Part shown: piece by piece, positions 21,687-30,429 of the stretch
Layout: each line of letters begins with the position of its first letter
How positions within the stretch are numbered: the first letter of the stretch is position 1
Assembly (NCBI GenBank): GCA_002716125.1
Contig: PAZH01000007.1
Coordinates: forward strand, 28,540 to 92,539
Length of the DNA stretch: 64,000 nucleotides
DNA from: Rhodospirillaceae bacterium
GTDB lineage: Bacteria > Pseudomonadota > Alphaproteobacteria > UBA8366
Reading direction: 5' to 3'
The notes under the pieces: model-generated
What the model was told of the DNA's origin: nothing
Database searches by the model: none
Seen by the model: the letters and a program-made list of their open reading frames with translations, nothing else
Position numbers and translations under genes: made by a program

Positions 21687-22562
21687 GTGAGACAATTGTA
21701 TTATCTGGCAAAGGCGAGTTGCCGGCGCCTGCTCTATCATGTCGTTCGTATTCGTTTGGATTCGGATGAAAAGGCAGCTTACAAACTCAAATCGCGTCAG
21801 CTATCCAGTGCGGTTTTCGCGGATGGAATTATCTTGTCCTATCCGAAATCGGGGCGGACCTGGGTCGAATCTATGCTGTCCCATTTATATACGAGCCGTT
21901 TGGGACTGCCCGAAACCAGAATCCTTGATTTTCAAGATGATCGGACGGAATTTCCTGAACTTCCGTATCTTTTCTTTACCCACGATTTTGCACATGCGAC
22001 GGGCGGTCGTTGGCTTATTCCGAAGGCCGGCAGCCGTGGACATTTCCATGGAACACCAACCCTATTTGTTGTTCGGCATCCGATCGATACCGCGGTTTCG
22101 ATGTATTTCCAGCAGTTAAGGCGTGAACAGGGGATAGAAGAGGTTGGGATTTACGAGTTTGTGAGCGCCCATCAAGGCGGCCTGCCGACTGTTATCGAAT
22201 TTCTGAATTTCTGGCTTGAGGAATCGTCAAAAATCAAACGCTGCAAAATTGTGCGATATGAGGACCTTTCCGACGATACCTTTGCGGCATTTCGTGACGT
22301 GGTTCGATTTTTTGGATTTGAATTCTCAGACGACGAAATCCGAAGCGCGGTGGACTTCGCCGATTTCGGCAATATGCAAAAGCTGGAAAAATCAGGTCAG
22401 CTTTCCGATTGGCGGTTTTCCGAAAAAGCGGAAGGCGATGTCGACAAACTCAAGGTACGGCGCGGGAAAGTGAAAGGTTACACCGACTATTTCGATGAAG
22501 AGCAAGTCGCGGCTCTTGAGGCGATGGTGGCCGATAATCTAAACGCACAATTCGGTTATTAA
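21687..22562 (+). CDS. Sulfotransferase domain protein
   Basis: 291 aa; 5'-PAPS loop 'LSYPKSGRTWVESML', 'FVVRHPIDTAVSMYFQ', C-terminal 'RRGKVKGYTDYF'. Confidence 0.9.
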   Translation: MRQLYYLAKASCRRLLYHVVRIRLDSDEKAAYKLKSRQLSSAVFADGIILSYPKSGRTWVESMLSHLYTSRLGLPETRILDFQDDRTEFPELPYLFFTHDFAHATGGRWLIPKAGSRGHFHGTPTLFVVRHPIDTAVSMYFQQLRREQGIEEVGIYEFVSAHQGGLPTVIEFLNFWLEESSKIKRCKIVRYEDLSDDTFAAFRDVVRFFGFEFSDDEIRSAVDFADFGNMQKLEKSGQLSDWRFSEKAEGDVDKLKVRRGKVKGYTDYFDEEQVAALEAMVADNLNAQFGY

Positions 22563-22690
22563 CGTTTGCCGCGGTGAGGGTGCCGGACATCTCTTCAAGC
22601 GTCGCAACATGGACGAGACAGACGTCCGGAAATCCCCGGATCTCTAAGTTTTAATTCGATTGCTGGAATCGACGCCGCAGCACGCGATTC

Positions 22691-23962
22691 CTAAAAGAAG
22701 ACGTAAGAGCGGACCACGACATTCTTTCGGCATGGTGCGTCCCGCGGCACCGTGGGGTCGACACACGCCGTATGGAATGACCATCGCGACACAGAGCCAT
22801 CGGTGACGGAATCATAGCATTTCAGCATTGAAACCTCTGTCGGCGTTTGCCGCGGGAACCAATACCATTCGTGATCCGCACGATAGGTGAAACGTGTCGT
22901 CTCACCGACCCTATCGTCATAAATCCGGTAATTCGTGATGTATTCCTGATCTGCGAAGGACGGCCAGGCGCAGAGCACGAACGGAAACTGCTCAACCGTC
23001 TCCATCGGTTTCGCGAGATTGATCGACATAAAGCGCCGAGACATTTTCGCGTCGGCTTCGGCTTCGGTGTAGTTCTGTTGGCGACCGAAGTTCCGTAAGT
23101 TTTTCGTCAAGAGTTCGCGGCAACGAACCCGACCGCTGTTATCGTTCAAGTCGTTGTGCACCAGATTGGCGTAACGTGCATTGACGCCAGGGTTCTTCGC
23201 ATCTTGATCTTCCGTGCGATCGCCTTGGTAGTCCTTGTCGAAAACGTCGTGATTGTAGACCAACGCGTCCGTGGCTCCGGGGAAGAAATCAAGCAGAAGC
23301 TTCTCGATTTCGGGATAGAACACGCGCTCCACTTCCGCCGAATCATAGAAATTTGCGCACTTCGATTCGAGATGTGCGAGAGAGACCCCGAGCTTATCCA
23401 TGCATTCCGGGCTATTGGGCGAAAGGCCGGAATGATATTCCTCAATCCGCCGCGCATCGCGCATGATTTGCGGGAAATATAGATTTAGATGTCGGTTTTG
23501 CTCTTCGGCTTCGCGCAGCCGGTTCGCGTCGTCAGAACGTGCCGGATCGTGCCAAATGGCGTTGGACGGGACGACGGAATAGGTCGGCCGCTCGTAGATG
23601 GTATACGGAAGCGGCAAGGCCAACCCGCCTTCGGGGGCTGCGATACCTTGTTCCTTGATATAAGCTACGCATTCGTCGTAGCTCCGAAAACCGACGCCCC
23701 ATTTTGTCTCGATTGGGCCGGTGGGGCCGTTTTCGATCAATTCGATGACTTCCGCCCGTTCCGGCTTGGAGAGTTCGTCGAAGGCGGCTTGAAGTGCCAC
23801 ACTGGTGCCGGCATCGCCTGCGTCGTCGAAGGAATAGTAGGAGAGTCCGCCGTTTGCCGCGATCGGCTCAGGTTGCCCTTTCGTCAGCTGAAGCGACGGC
23901 ACGAAAACGGAGGCATTCGATTCGCTGTTCTCCGTATTCTCGGCAATATTGATCTCATTCAT
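22691..23962 (-). CDS. CmcJ/NvfI-family oxidoreductase-like protein
   Basis: 423 aa; 'NLVHNDLNDNSGRVRC', 'INLAKPMETVEQFPFVLC', 'YWFPRQTPTEVSMLKCYDS ... HTACVDPTVPRDAPCRKNVVVRSYVF' resemble the CmcJ/NvfI domain. Confidence 0.7.
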   Translation of the reverse strand: MNEINIAENTENSESNASVFVPSLQLTKGQPEPIAANGGLSYYSFDDAGDAGTSVALQAAFDELSKPERAEVIELIENGPTGPIETKWGVGFRSYDECVAYIKEQGIAAPEGGLALPLPYTIYERPTYSVVPSNAIWHDPARSDDANRLREAEEQNRHLNLYFPQIMRDARRIEEYHSGLSPNSPECMDKLGVSLAHLESKCANFYDSAEVERVFYPEIEKLLLDFFPGATDALVYNHDVFDKDYQGDRTEDQDAKNPGVNARYANLVHNDLNDNSGRVRCRELLTKNLRNFGRQQNYTEAEADAKMSRRFMSINLAKPMETVEQFPFVLCAWPSFADQEYITNYRIYDDRVGETTRFTYRADHEWYWFPRQTPTEVSMLKCYDSVTDGSVSRWSFHTACVDPTVPRDAPCRKNVVVRSYVFF

Positions 23963-24109
23963 AATTGAATCCCGTTTATCCGCAATTCACCGTTTCATTA
24001 AGAATTTTGTGTTTTTGTGGGAATGTAAAGCCCCGGTCACACGAACTTGTTTGCTCACGTCGTGTGCCTTTCGGTGAATTTCAATTGAATTCGTGTGGAC
24101 GGCCGGCGT

Positions 24110-25372
24110 TCAGGCGGCCGCGAGTTCCTGTTGCCGGGGACGCCGCATGGCAATCAGTCGGTCTGCCTCTGCCGCCCGGCCTTGCTTGCGGATCGCTTCT
24201 GCCAGGGTGAATTCAAGTAAATCGCGCTGTGCATTGCTGCCGCCGAGACGCTCATGCCCCGCCATTGCCGGACCGAGTTCCCGTTCGGCTGCCGCCCAGT
24301 CGCCTTCCGCGAAGGCTTTAAAGCCCGCCCATGTCGGCGCGACAATCTCGGCGGCCGGTCCTTTCGCCTCTTTTGTCAGCGCGGCGAAGGCTTCCGCGTT
24401 TCCCGCCATAGCATGCGCCAAACCGGAGTGGACGTCGGCGAAGGCAAGGCCGGCTCTCGGGAATGTCTCGGCGGCGAAATCGCTGATTCGTTTCCAGCGC
24501 TCGGCCGGTACATCGATCCCAGACAATTGTGCACGGTGAAGGAAGGAGACTGTGTCCGTCAGAATATTAAGTCCCGGTCCTTTCGAGTTCTCGGGCGAAC
24601 AGCCTTCCTCCAAGAGGCGCCAGGCCGTATCCATGTCGCCCGCGGCTGCGGTCCAAAGTGCCACGTGCCACGAGATGTGGCAGTGGAGATAGGCGTTGTC
24701 GTCATAGTCGACATACCACTCCCGCAGATAATCGAAGCCGGCGTCGTTGTTGCCTTCCTCGTAGAAGATATGCGCGTTGATATGAGCATTGTGGCCATTG
24801 CGCGGATAGGCTTCGAGCGCGCGTTCAATATTCTCGCGCGCCAATTCAAGCTGGCCGACCTCCGCTTGGGCGAAAGCGTGCTGGCCGAGGAACCACCAGT
24901 CGTCGCCATAGTCCGGTGCGATATAGGTCGTATAGGCAAGCTGCTCCGCTTCGCGTCCTTCGCGGCCGCTAAATCCAATGAGGCCGAAGACGCTGGTGCA
25001 GGTCTGCGCGATCATGACGTCGCGGGGATATTCCACGACATGGGCGCGGATTGCCTTGTAACCGCCCGGTCCGTCGCCATCGATGAGCCTGCCAAAAGCT
25101 TCGGTGTGGGAGACTTCGCGTTCGCTTTGACCTGTTGCGTTTCGGGCATCCTGAATGGCAGCTGCTGCGCCGGGTCGATCCGCCATCAGAATGCGATACC
25201 GCGCGATTCCCACATGCGCTACGGCCAGATTCGGATCGGCTTCGACGGCCCGGCGAAACGCTTCTTCCGATCCGGCATTACCGGATAGAAACTTGTCGAC
25301 GCCGTCGATATACGCGTCGCGCGCCGCATCGGATTCGGTCGTGAGCGAGTTACCGTATCTGTCTTTGAGCAT
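24110..25372 (-). CDS. Tetratricopeptide repeat protein, TTC38-like
   Basis: 420 aa; TPR-like helices, 'HCHISWHVALWTAAAGDMDTAWRLLEE' typical of TTC38-type proteins. Confidence 0.75.
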   Translation of the reverse strand: MLKDRYGNSLTTESDAARDAYIDGVDKFLSGNAGSEEAFRRAVEADPNLAVAHVGIARYRILMADRPGAAAAIQDARNATGQSEREVSHTEAFGRLIDGDGPGGYKAIRAHVVEYPRDVMIAQTCTSVFGLIGFSGREGREAEQLAYTTYIAPDYGDDWWFLGQHAFAQAEVGQLELARENIERALEAYPRNGHNAHINAHIFYEEGNNDAGFDYLREWYVDYDDNAYLHCHISWHVALWTAAAGDMDTAWRLLEEGCSPENSKGPGLNILTDTVSFLHRAQLSGIDVPAERWKRISDFAAETFPRAGLAFADVHSGLAHAMAGNAEAFAALTKEAKGPAAEIVAPTWAGFKAFAEGDWAAAERELGPAMAGHERLGGSNAQRDLLEFTLAEAIRKQGRAAEADRLIAMRRPRQQELAAA

Positions 25373-25400
25373 GGTGCAGGCTGCCTTCTTGGGAGTTCGT

Positions 25401-25477
25401 TGGTGGGCCTGGAGGGACTCGAACCCCCGACATAGCCGTTATGAGCGGCTCGTTCTAACCACCTGAACTACAGGCCC
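25401..25477 (-). tRNA. tRNA with CAU anticodon; probably tRNA-Ile2 (lysidine type), alternatively elongator Met
   Basis: RC GGGCCTGTAGTTCAGGTGGTTAGAACGAGCCGCTCATAACGGCTATGTCGGGGGTTCGAGTCCCTCCAGGCCCACCA; 7-bp acceptor stem, 5-bp anticodon stem AGCCG/CGGCT with loop CTCATAA, GGTTCGAGTCC T-arm, CCA encoded; C4-G69 and C5-G68 pairs favour a TilS substrate. Confidence 0.93.
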
Positions 25478-25542
25478 GCCGTCTCTATACCAGCGTCGGG
25501 GCGGGCGAAAAAGCCTGGGGTTCGTTTCGTCCTGCGCCGCAC

Positions 25543-25615
25543 CCTTCGACAGACTCAGGATGAGATGCTGGAAGATGATAGAAAGAAAAAGCCCTCATCC
25601 TGAGCGTGTCGAAGG
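25543..25615. repeat. Inverted repeat element (22-nt arms, 20/22 matches)
   Basis: CCTTCGACAGACTCAGGATGAG (25543-25564) versus CTCATCCTGAGCGTGTCGAAGG (25594-25615). Confidence 0.85.
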
Positions 25616-25627
25616 ACGAGGGCTTTT
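25587..25627. terminator. Probable terminator hairpin downstream of rpoD
   Basis: Perfect 10-bp inverted repeat AAAAGCCCTC (25587-25596) / GAGGGCTTTT (25618-25627); T-rich on both strands. Confidence 0.7.
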
Positions 25628-25651
25628 GGGATCGCTCAAAAGCGTTCGAGC

Positions 25652-27676
25652 TTAATAATCCAAGAAACTGCGGAGTTTCCGGGAGCGGCTTGGGTGTTTC
25701 AGTTTCCGAAGCGCTTTCGCCTCGATCTGACGAATACGTTCCCGTGTCACAGAGAATTGCTGGCCGACCTCTTCCAAGGTGTGGTCGGTGTTCATGCCGA
25801 TACCGAAGCGCATCCGTAATACCCGTTCCTCGCGCGGCGTCAGGCTGGCGAGCACGCGGGTGGTTGTCTCCCGCAAGTTCGAGTGCATGGCGGCGTCCGA
25901 CGGCAAGATGGCGTTCTTGTCCTCGATGAAATCGCCGAGGTGGCTGTCTTCCTCGTCACCGATCGGCGTTTCGAGGCTGATGGGCTCCTTGGCGATCTTC
26001 AGGACCTTGCGGACCTTCTCGATCGGCATTGCAAGTTTCGCGGCCAATTCTTCCGGGGTCGGCTCGCGGCCGATTTCGTGCAGCATCTGGCGCGAGGTGC
26101 GGACCAGTTTGTTGATCGTCTCGATCATGTGAACCGGAATCCGGATGGTCCGTGCCTGATCCGCAATGGATCGCGTGATCGCCTGGCGGATCCACCATGT
26201 GGCGTATGTCGAGAACTTGTATCCGCGGCGGTATTCAAACTTATCGACCGCCTTCATCAGGCCGATATTGCCTTCCTGAATGAGGTCGAGGAATTGCAGG
26301 CCGCGGTTCGTGTACTTCTTCGAGATCGAGATCACCAAGCGGAGGTTGGCTTCGACCATCTCCTTCTTGGCACGGCTCGCTTCGCGCTCGCCTTGCTGGA
26401 CGGTGCGCACGATGCGCCGGAATTCCGGCAACGGCATGCTGGCCGCCAGCGCGATTTCGGCAACGACGCTGCGTAAACCTTCGATGTGGGTGATGTTCTT
26501 GCGAACGAAATCGCCCCAGACCTTCTTGCGCAGGCTCTTGATGTGATCGCCCCAGTTCGGGTCGACTTCGAAGCCGTAGTAGTTCTCGAGGAACTCTTCG
26601 CGGTCGATCTTACTGTCGATAGCGAGGCGGAGGAGTTGGCCTTCGGCCTTGGTCAGTTCGCGGTTCAACTCATAGAGCTGCTCCACCAACTGCTCAATTC
26701 GCAGATTGTTCAGATGGATATTCTCCATCAACTGGATCAAGGCGCGTTTATGCTTCTCGTACGTGCGCTCGGTCGACTTCGAGACGGTCTCGCCGTTTTG
26801 CAGCATCGCGAGACGCTTGTCTTGGGCGCGCTGCAGTTTGTTATAGGTCGACGCGATGTTCTTGAAGGTTTCCAGGACTTGGGGCTTGAGCTCCATTTCC
26901 ATCTGCGCGAGCGAAACATTCGCTTCGCCGTCTTCGTCGTCCTCGTCGCGTTCCTCACCGTCCTCGTTTTCTTCGTCGCTGCCTTCCGGCTGGGCTTTTT
27001 CTTCAGCGGGTTCGGATTCCTTCGCTTCGACTTCCTCTTCGATCTCTTCCTTGTCTTCCGCGTCGAGGTCGACATCGTCCTTGAGCATGCTTTCATCCGG
27101 CTCTTCGCCGCCATAGGTGGCGTCGAGGTCGATGACATCGCGCAGCAACAGCTCCCCTTCGTTCAACGCATCGTGCCAGTGCGCGATCGCGCGCATGGTC
27201 AGCGGACTCTCGCAGAGGGCGCCGATCATCTTCTCGCGCCCGGCCTCGATCCGTTTCGCAATTGCGATCTCGCCTTCGCGCGACAGCAGCTCCACACTGC
27301 CCATTTCCCGCAAATACATGCGGACGGGATCGTCCGTGCGGCCGATATCGTCATCATTCAGGTTACCAGCCGGCCGAGAGTCGGTTGCGACGGTACCTTC
27401 TTGTGTCGAGCTCGACTCCTCAGACTCTTCATTCTCGATGACGTTGACGCCCATCTCCGAGAAAAGCGTCATCACGTCCTCGATTTGTTCGGACGCGGAG
27501 TCGTCCGGAGGCATCACCGCGTTCAGCTCATCAATCGTGATGTAGCCACGTTCTTTTCCCTTCGCGATCAGCTTTTTGACCGCGGCCGTCACGCTGTCCA
27601 TCAGCGGGCCGTCGGTGATCGTTTCGGTCTGATCGTTGGCTTCGCTTTCGCGTACTGCTGCTGCCTTCGTCGCCAT
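25652..27676 (-). CDS. rpoD: RNA polymerase primary sigma factor RpoD (sigma70)
   Basis: 674 aa; '[54 protein letters not shown]' and C-terminal '[14 protein letters not shown]...[43 protein letters not shown]'. Confidence 0.98.
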   Translation of the reverse strand: MATKAAAVRESEANDQTETITDGPLMDSVTAAVKKLIAKGKERGYITIDELNAVMPPDDSASEQIEDVMTLFSEMGVNVIENEESEESSSTQEGTVATDSRPAGNLNDDDIGRTDDPVRMYLREMGSVELLSREGEIAIAKRIEAGREKMIGALCESPLTMRAIAHWHDALNEGELLLRDVIDLDATYGGEEPDESMLKDDVDLDAEDKEEIEEEVEAKESEPAEEKAQPEGSDEENEDGEERDEDDEDGEANVSLAQMEMELKPQVLETFKNIASTYNKLQRAQDKRLAMLQNGETVSKSTERTYEKHKRALIQLMENIHLNNLRIEQLVEQLYELNRELTKAEGQLLRLAIDSKIDREEFLENYYGFEVDPNWGDHIKSLRKKVWGDFVRKNITHIEGLRSVVAEIALAASMPLPEFRRIVRTVQQGEREASRAKKEMVEANLRLVISISKKYTNRGLQFLDLIQEGNIGLMKAVDKFEYRRGYKFSTYATWWIRQAITRSIADQARTIRIPVHMIETINKLVRTSRQMLHEIGREPTPEELAAKLAMPIEKVRKVLKIAKEPISLETPIGDEEDSHLGDFIEDKNAILPSDAAMHSNLRETTTRVLASLTPREERVLRMRFGIGMNTDHTLEEVGQQFSVTRERIRQIEAKALRKLKHPSRSRKLRSFLDY

Positions 27677-27765
27677 TCGTAATCGCCCTCGTCGCAGGTC
27701 GTTAACACAGTTTGGCCCACCGCTTTCTGCGCCGCGCCGCCCTTAATCCCCCAAATCCGGAGCCG

Positions 27766-29586
27766 TTAGTCTGCCCCGTCTTCTGCATTTGCCGATTCTC
27801 GAACGATCTCACCGCGTTGCAAAAACCGTGCGTAACTCTCTTCCGTATCTACTTCTTTCGCCGCCTGTTGCCCAAACGCCCTATGATCCACCAATTGGCG
27901 TTGATGCTGAAACTGCACCAAAATCTTCGCTACACCCTCTCGAGCCGTCTCCAACGGCGCGTCGGGGCGCGTAAATGCGCAACTTTCTAAGACGCTTTGG
28001 TCCAAAACGTGCGACAGAATCTCCGCAAATCCGCTGCTATTGAGGTGGCTATGCAGCACCTGTCCGTCAAGGTCGGGGTTTGCGGCAACGATGACATGAA
28101 GTTCTTCGCGCAATTTGTCAAGGTTTGCGTCCAATGAGACGTCGATTAACTGCTCGCCGAATTCGTCGATCAGAGCTGGGTGATTGATCAGTGCCGCCAG
28201 CAGAATTCGCTGCCAAAGCGTACTTGCCGCCGCCGCCGCCAAGTTTGTGCGCGGGCGCGTCTCTATCGGCTGGCCCCAACGCCGATTGCCTCGACCGGGT
28301 AATCCGGGGCCGCGTCGTTGGGGGGTCGTCCGTTCGTCGAATAAATTGCGGTATTGTTCGCGAACCGTCGGGTCCGCAATGCGCGACGCCTGTTGGCGAA
28401 GCCGTGCCTTAAGGCCGGCCATCCGCTCGGGCGTGTCGGTCGGGCCTGCACGTCTTTCGATATCCCAAACGACTTCGGCCAGAGGCTGGGCCGCATCCAA
28501 GATGTTGCGAAGGGCGGCGGGGCCTTGCTCTGCAAGCAAGCTATCCGGGTCTTGGCCTTCCGGGAGGAAGGCGAAGCGGATCGATTTGCCCGGCTTGAGC
28601 AGCGGCAGGGCGCGTTCCGCGGCACGGCCGGCGGCGCGCTGCCCGGCATTATCGCCATCAAAGCAGAGCACCGGTTCTTCGACGAGCTTCCAGAGCGTTT
28701 CGATCTGTTCTTCGGTGAGAGCCGTGCCCAACGGCGCCACGGCGGCTGGGAATCCGCCCCGAGAGAGCGCGATCACGTCCATATAACCTTCGGCGACGAT
28801 AACTTCCTTCGCGTCGCGGAGCGCTTCCCGCGTTCTTGCGTGATTATAAAGCGTACGTCGTTTGTCGAAGAGCGGCGTATCGCGTGAGTTCAAATACTTC
28901 GGCTCGCCATCGCCAAGGACCCGGCCGCCAAAGGCGATCACGCGGTCGCGTCGGTCGGCGATCGGAAACATGACGCGGTTGCGAAAGAAGTCGTAAGGAG
29001 CTCGGCCATCGTCCGGCGCGGTCAATAGTCCCGCTTCGAGCAGCGTTGCGTCCTCAAATCCTTGTTTCTTCAGATCGGCGGCGAGACGGCTCGGTTCGTG
29101 CCGCCGCAAGGGCGGTGCGTAGCCGAGACGAAATTTCGCAATGGTCTCCGAATCGAGGCCTCGGTTCGTGAAATAGTCGAGCGCGATTTTACCCTCGGGT
29201 CCTTGGAGTCGCTGTTGGAACCATTTTGCCGCGGCTTCGACGGCCTCCAGAAGGCCGCCCCGGCGTTTTTCGCGCTGTACCTCTTCCGGCGTCGCGCGCG
29301 GCACTTCCATACCGGCATCGCCCGCCAGACGTTCGACTGTTTCCGGAAATGTAAGATTTTCCGTTTCCATGACGAAGCTGATTGCATCGCCATGCGCGCC
29401 GCATCCGAAACAGTGGTAGAAAGCTTTGTCGTCATTCACCGTAAAGGACGGGGTGTTTTCTTTGTGGAACGGGCAAAGGCCCAAGTGCTCTTTGCCGCGG
29501 CGTTGGAGATTGACCTTCCGGCCGATCAGATCGACAAGCGACGTGCGGTTCCGCAGCTCATCGAGAAATCGATTTGGGAAGCTCAT
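27766..29586 (-). CDS. dnaG: DNA primase
   Basis: 606 aa; zinc-binding 'CPFHKENTPSFTVNDDKAFYHCFGCGAHGD', TOPRIM 'VIVAEGYMDVIAL'; upstream partner of rpoD. Confidence 0.97.
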   Translation of the reverse strand: MSFPNRFLDELRNRTSLVDLIGRKVNLQRRGKEHLGLCPFHKENTPSFTVNDDKAFYHCFGCGAHGDAISFVMETENLTFPETVERLAGDAGMEVPRATPEEVQREKRRGGLLEAVEAAAKWFQQRLQGPEGKIALDYFTNRGLDSETIAKFRLGYAPPLRRHEPSRLAADLKKQGFEDATLLEAGLLTAPDDGRAPYDFFRNRVMFPIADRRDRVIAFGGRVLGDGEPKYLNSRDTPLFDKRRTLYNHARTREALRDAKEVIVAEGYMDVIALSRGGFPAAVAPLGTALTEEQIETLWKLVEEPVLCFDGDNAGQRAAGRAAERALPLLKPGKSIRFAFLPEGQDPDSLLAEQGPAALRNILDAAQPLAEVVWDIERRAGPTDTPERMAGLKARLRQQASRIADPTVREQYRNLFDERTTPQRRGPGLPGRGNRRWGQPIETRPRTNLAAAAASTLWQRILLAALINHPALIDEFGEQLIDVSLDANLDKLREELHVIVAANPDLDGQVLHSHLNSSGFAEILSHVLDQSVLESCAFTRPDAPLETAREGVAKILVQFQHQRQLVDHRAFGQQAAKEVDTEESYARFLQRGEIVRESANAEDGAD

Positions 29587-29725
29587 CGTTTCAACCGGCG
29601 CCTTTCGCGTGCAACCGCTCGATGTGGGTAACCGCGCGGTGATTGGGTCTTAGGGCCAGGGTGACTCAATTCTATCCGATGGCGGCGGGAGACGGAAGAA
29701 AATGTCGTCCTGTTGGCTCCAATTA

Positions 29726-30202
29726 TTAGGACAGCGCGGCCTTCGCCATTGCGCCGGCCTTGCCGAAATCCATTTCGCCGGGATGGCGCTCTCTTAAGGT
29801 GGACATCACCATCCCCATTTCCTTCAAGCCGCTTGCTCCGGTCTCCTCGATGATCGCGCTGACAGCCGCTTTGATGGCGTCTTCATCCATTTGCGCCGGC
29901 AGGAACCGTTCAATGACATCGATTTCACGCGCTTCACGGTCCGCCAACTCCTGGCGGCCGCCCTTCTGATACATATCAATGCTCTCGCGGCGTTGCTTGA
30001 TCATTGTCTGGAGCAATTCGCGAATAATGTCGTCGTCGACCGGGTCTTCGCCACCCTTGCCGCGAGCGGCGATATCGCGCTCCTTAATCGCGGCCAAAAT
30101 CAGCCGTACGGTCGCCACCGTGCAACTGTCTTTCCCCTTTAGGCCTTCTTTCAATGCCGTGTCGAGCTGCTCGCGCAGCATGTCTTGCCCCCCAACATCC
30201 AT
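29726..30202 (-). CDS. GatB/YqeY domain protein
   Basis: 158 aa; 'LDTALKEGLKGKDSCTVATVRLILAAIKERDIAARG' and 'GASGLKEMGMVMSTLRERHPGEMDFGKAGAMAKAALS'. Confidence 0.92.
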   Translation of the reverse strand: MDVGGQDMLREQLDTALKEGLKGKDSCTVATVRLILAAIKERDIAARGKGGEDPVDDDIIRELLQTMIKQRRESIDMYQKGGRQELADREAREIDVIERFLPAQMDEDAIKAAVSAIIEETGASGLKEMGMVMSTLRERHPGEMDFGKAGAMAKAALS

Positions 30203-30302
30203 TGGCGATAAGCGCAGACGGTACTAGAACACGGAATTCAAAGCAATCAGATAAAATATCGTAATATATTGATATTAAACAATATTTTTATTATATTCGT
30301 GC

Positions 30303-30331
30303 TTGACGACGGCATGCCTTTTGCTTAAAAA
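30303..30331 (+). promoter_or_regulatory. Candidate sigma70-like promoter of carA
   Basis: TTGACG (30303-30308), 17-nt spacer, TAAAAA (30326-30331). Confidence 0.45.
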
Positions 30332-30429
30332 TCGACCTCATTCGCCAGCGGAATTCATTCCGCCAACGCCCGGATGGGCCGAACGGGTTGATCCCAAACG
30401 GTTTTCCAGGCGCGAGGAGAGTTACACCC

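Noticed and set aside
24254-25288. 344-aa plus-strand ORF antisense to the TPR gene
   Set aside because: Low-complexity, Cys/Arg-rich shadow translation; the minus-strand TPR protein has real motifs.
26486-27682. 398-aa plus-strand ORF antisense to rpoD
   Set aside because: Shadow ORF produced by the codon bias and acidic repeats of rpoD; repetitive Phe/Leu/Val composition, no motif.
30203-30302. AT-rich segment in the yqeY/carA divergent gap, considered as an origin or regulatory RNA
   Set aside because: No DnaA-box cluster or stable fold visible; consistent with promoter UP-element-like DNA.
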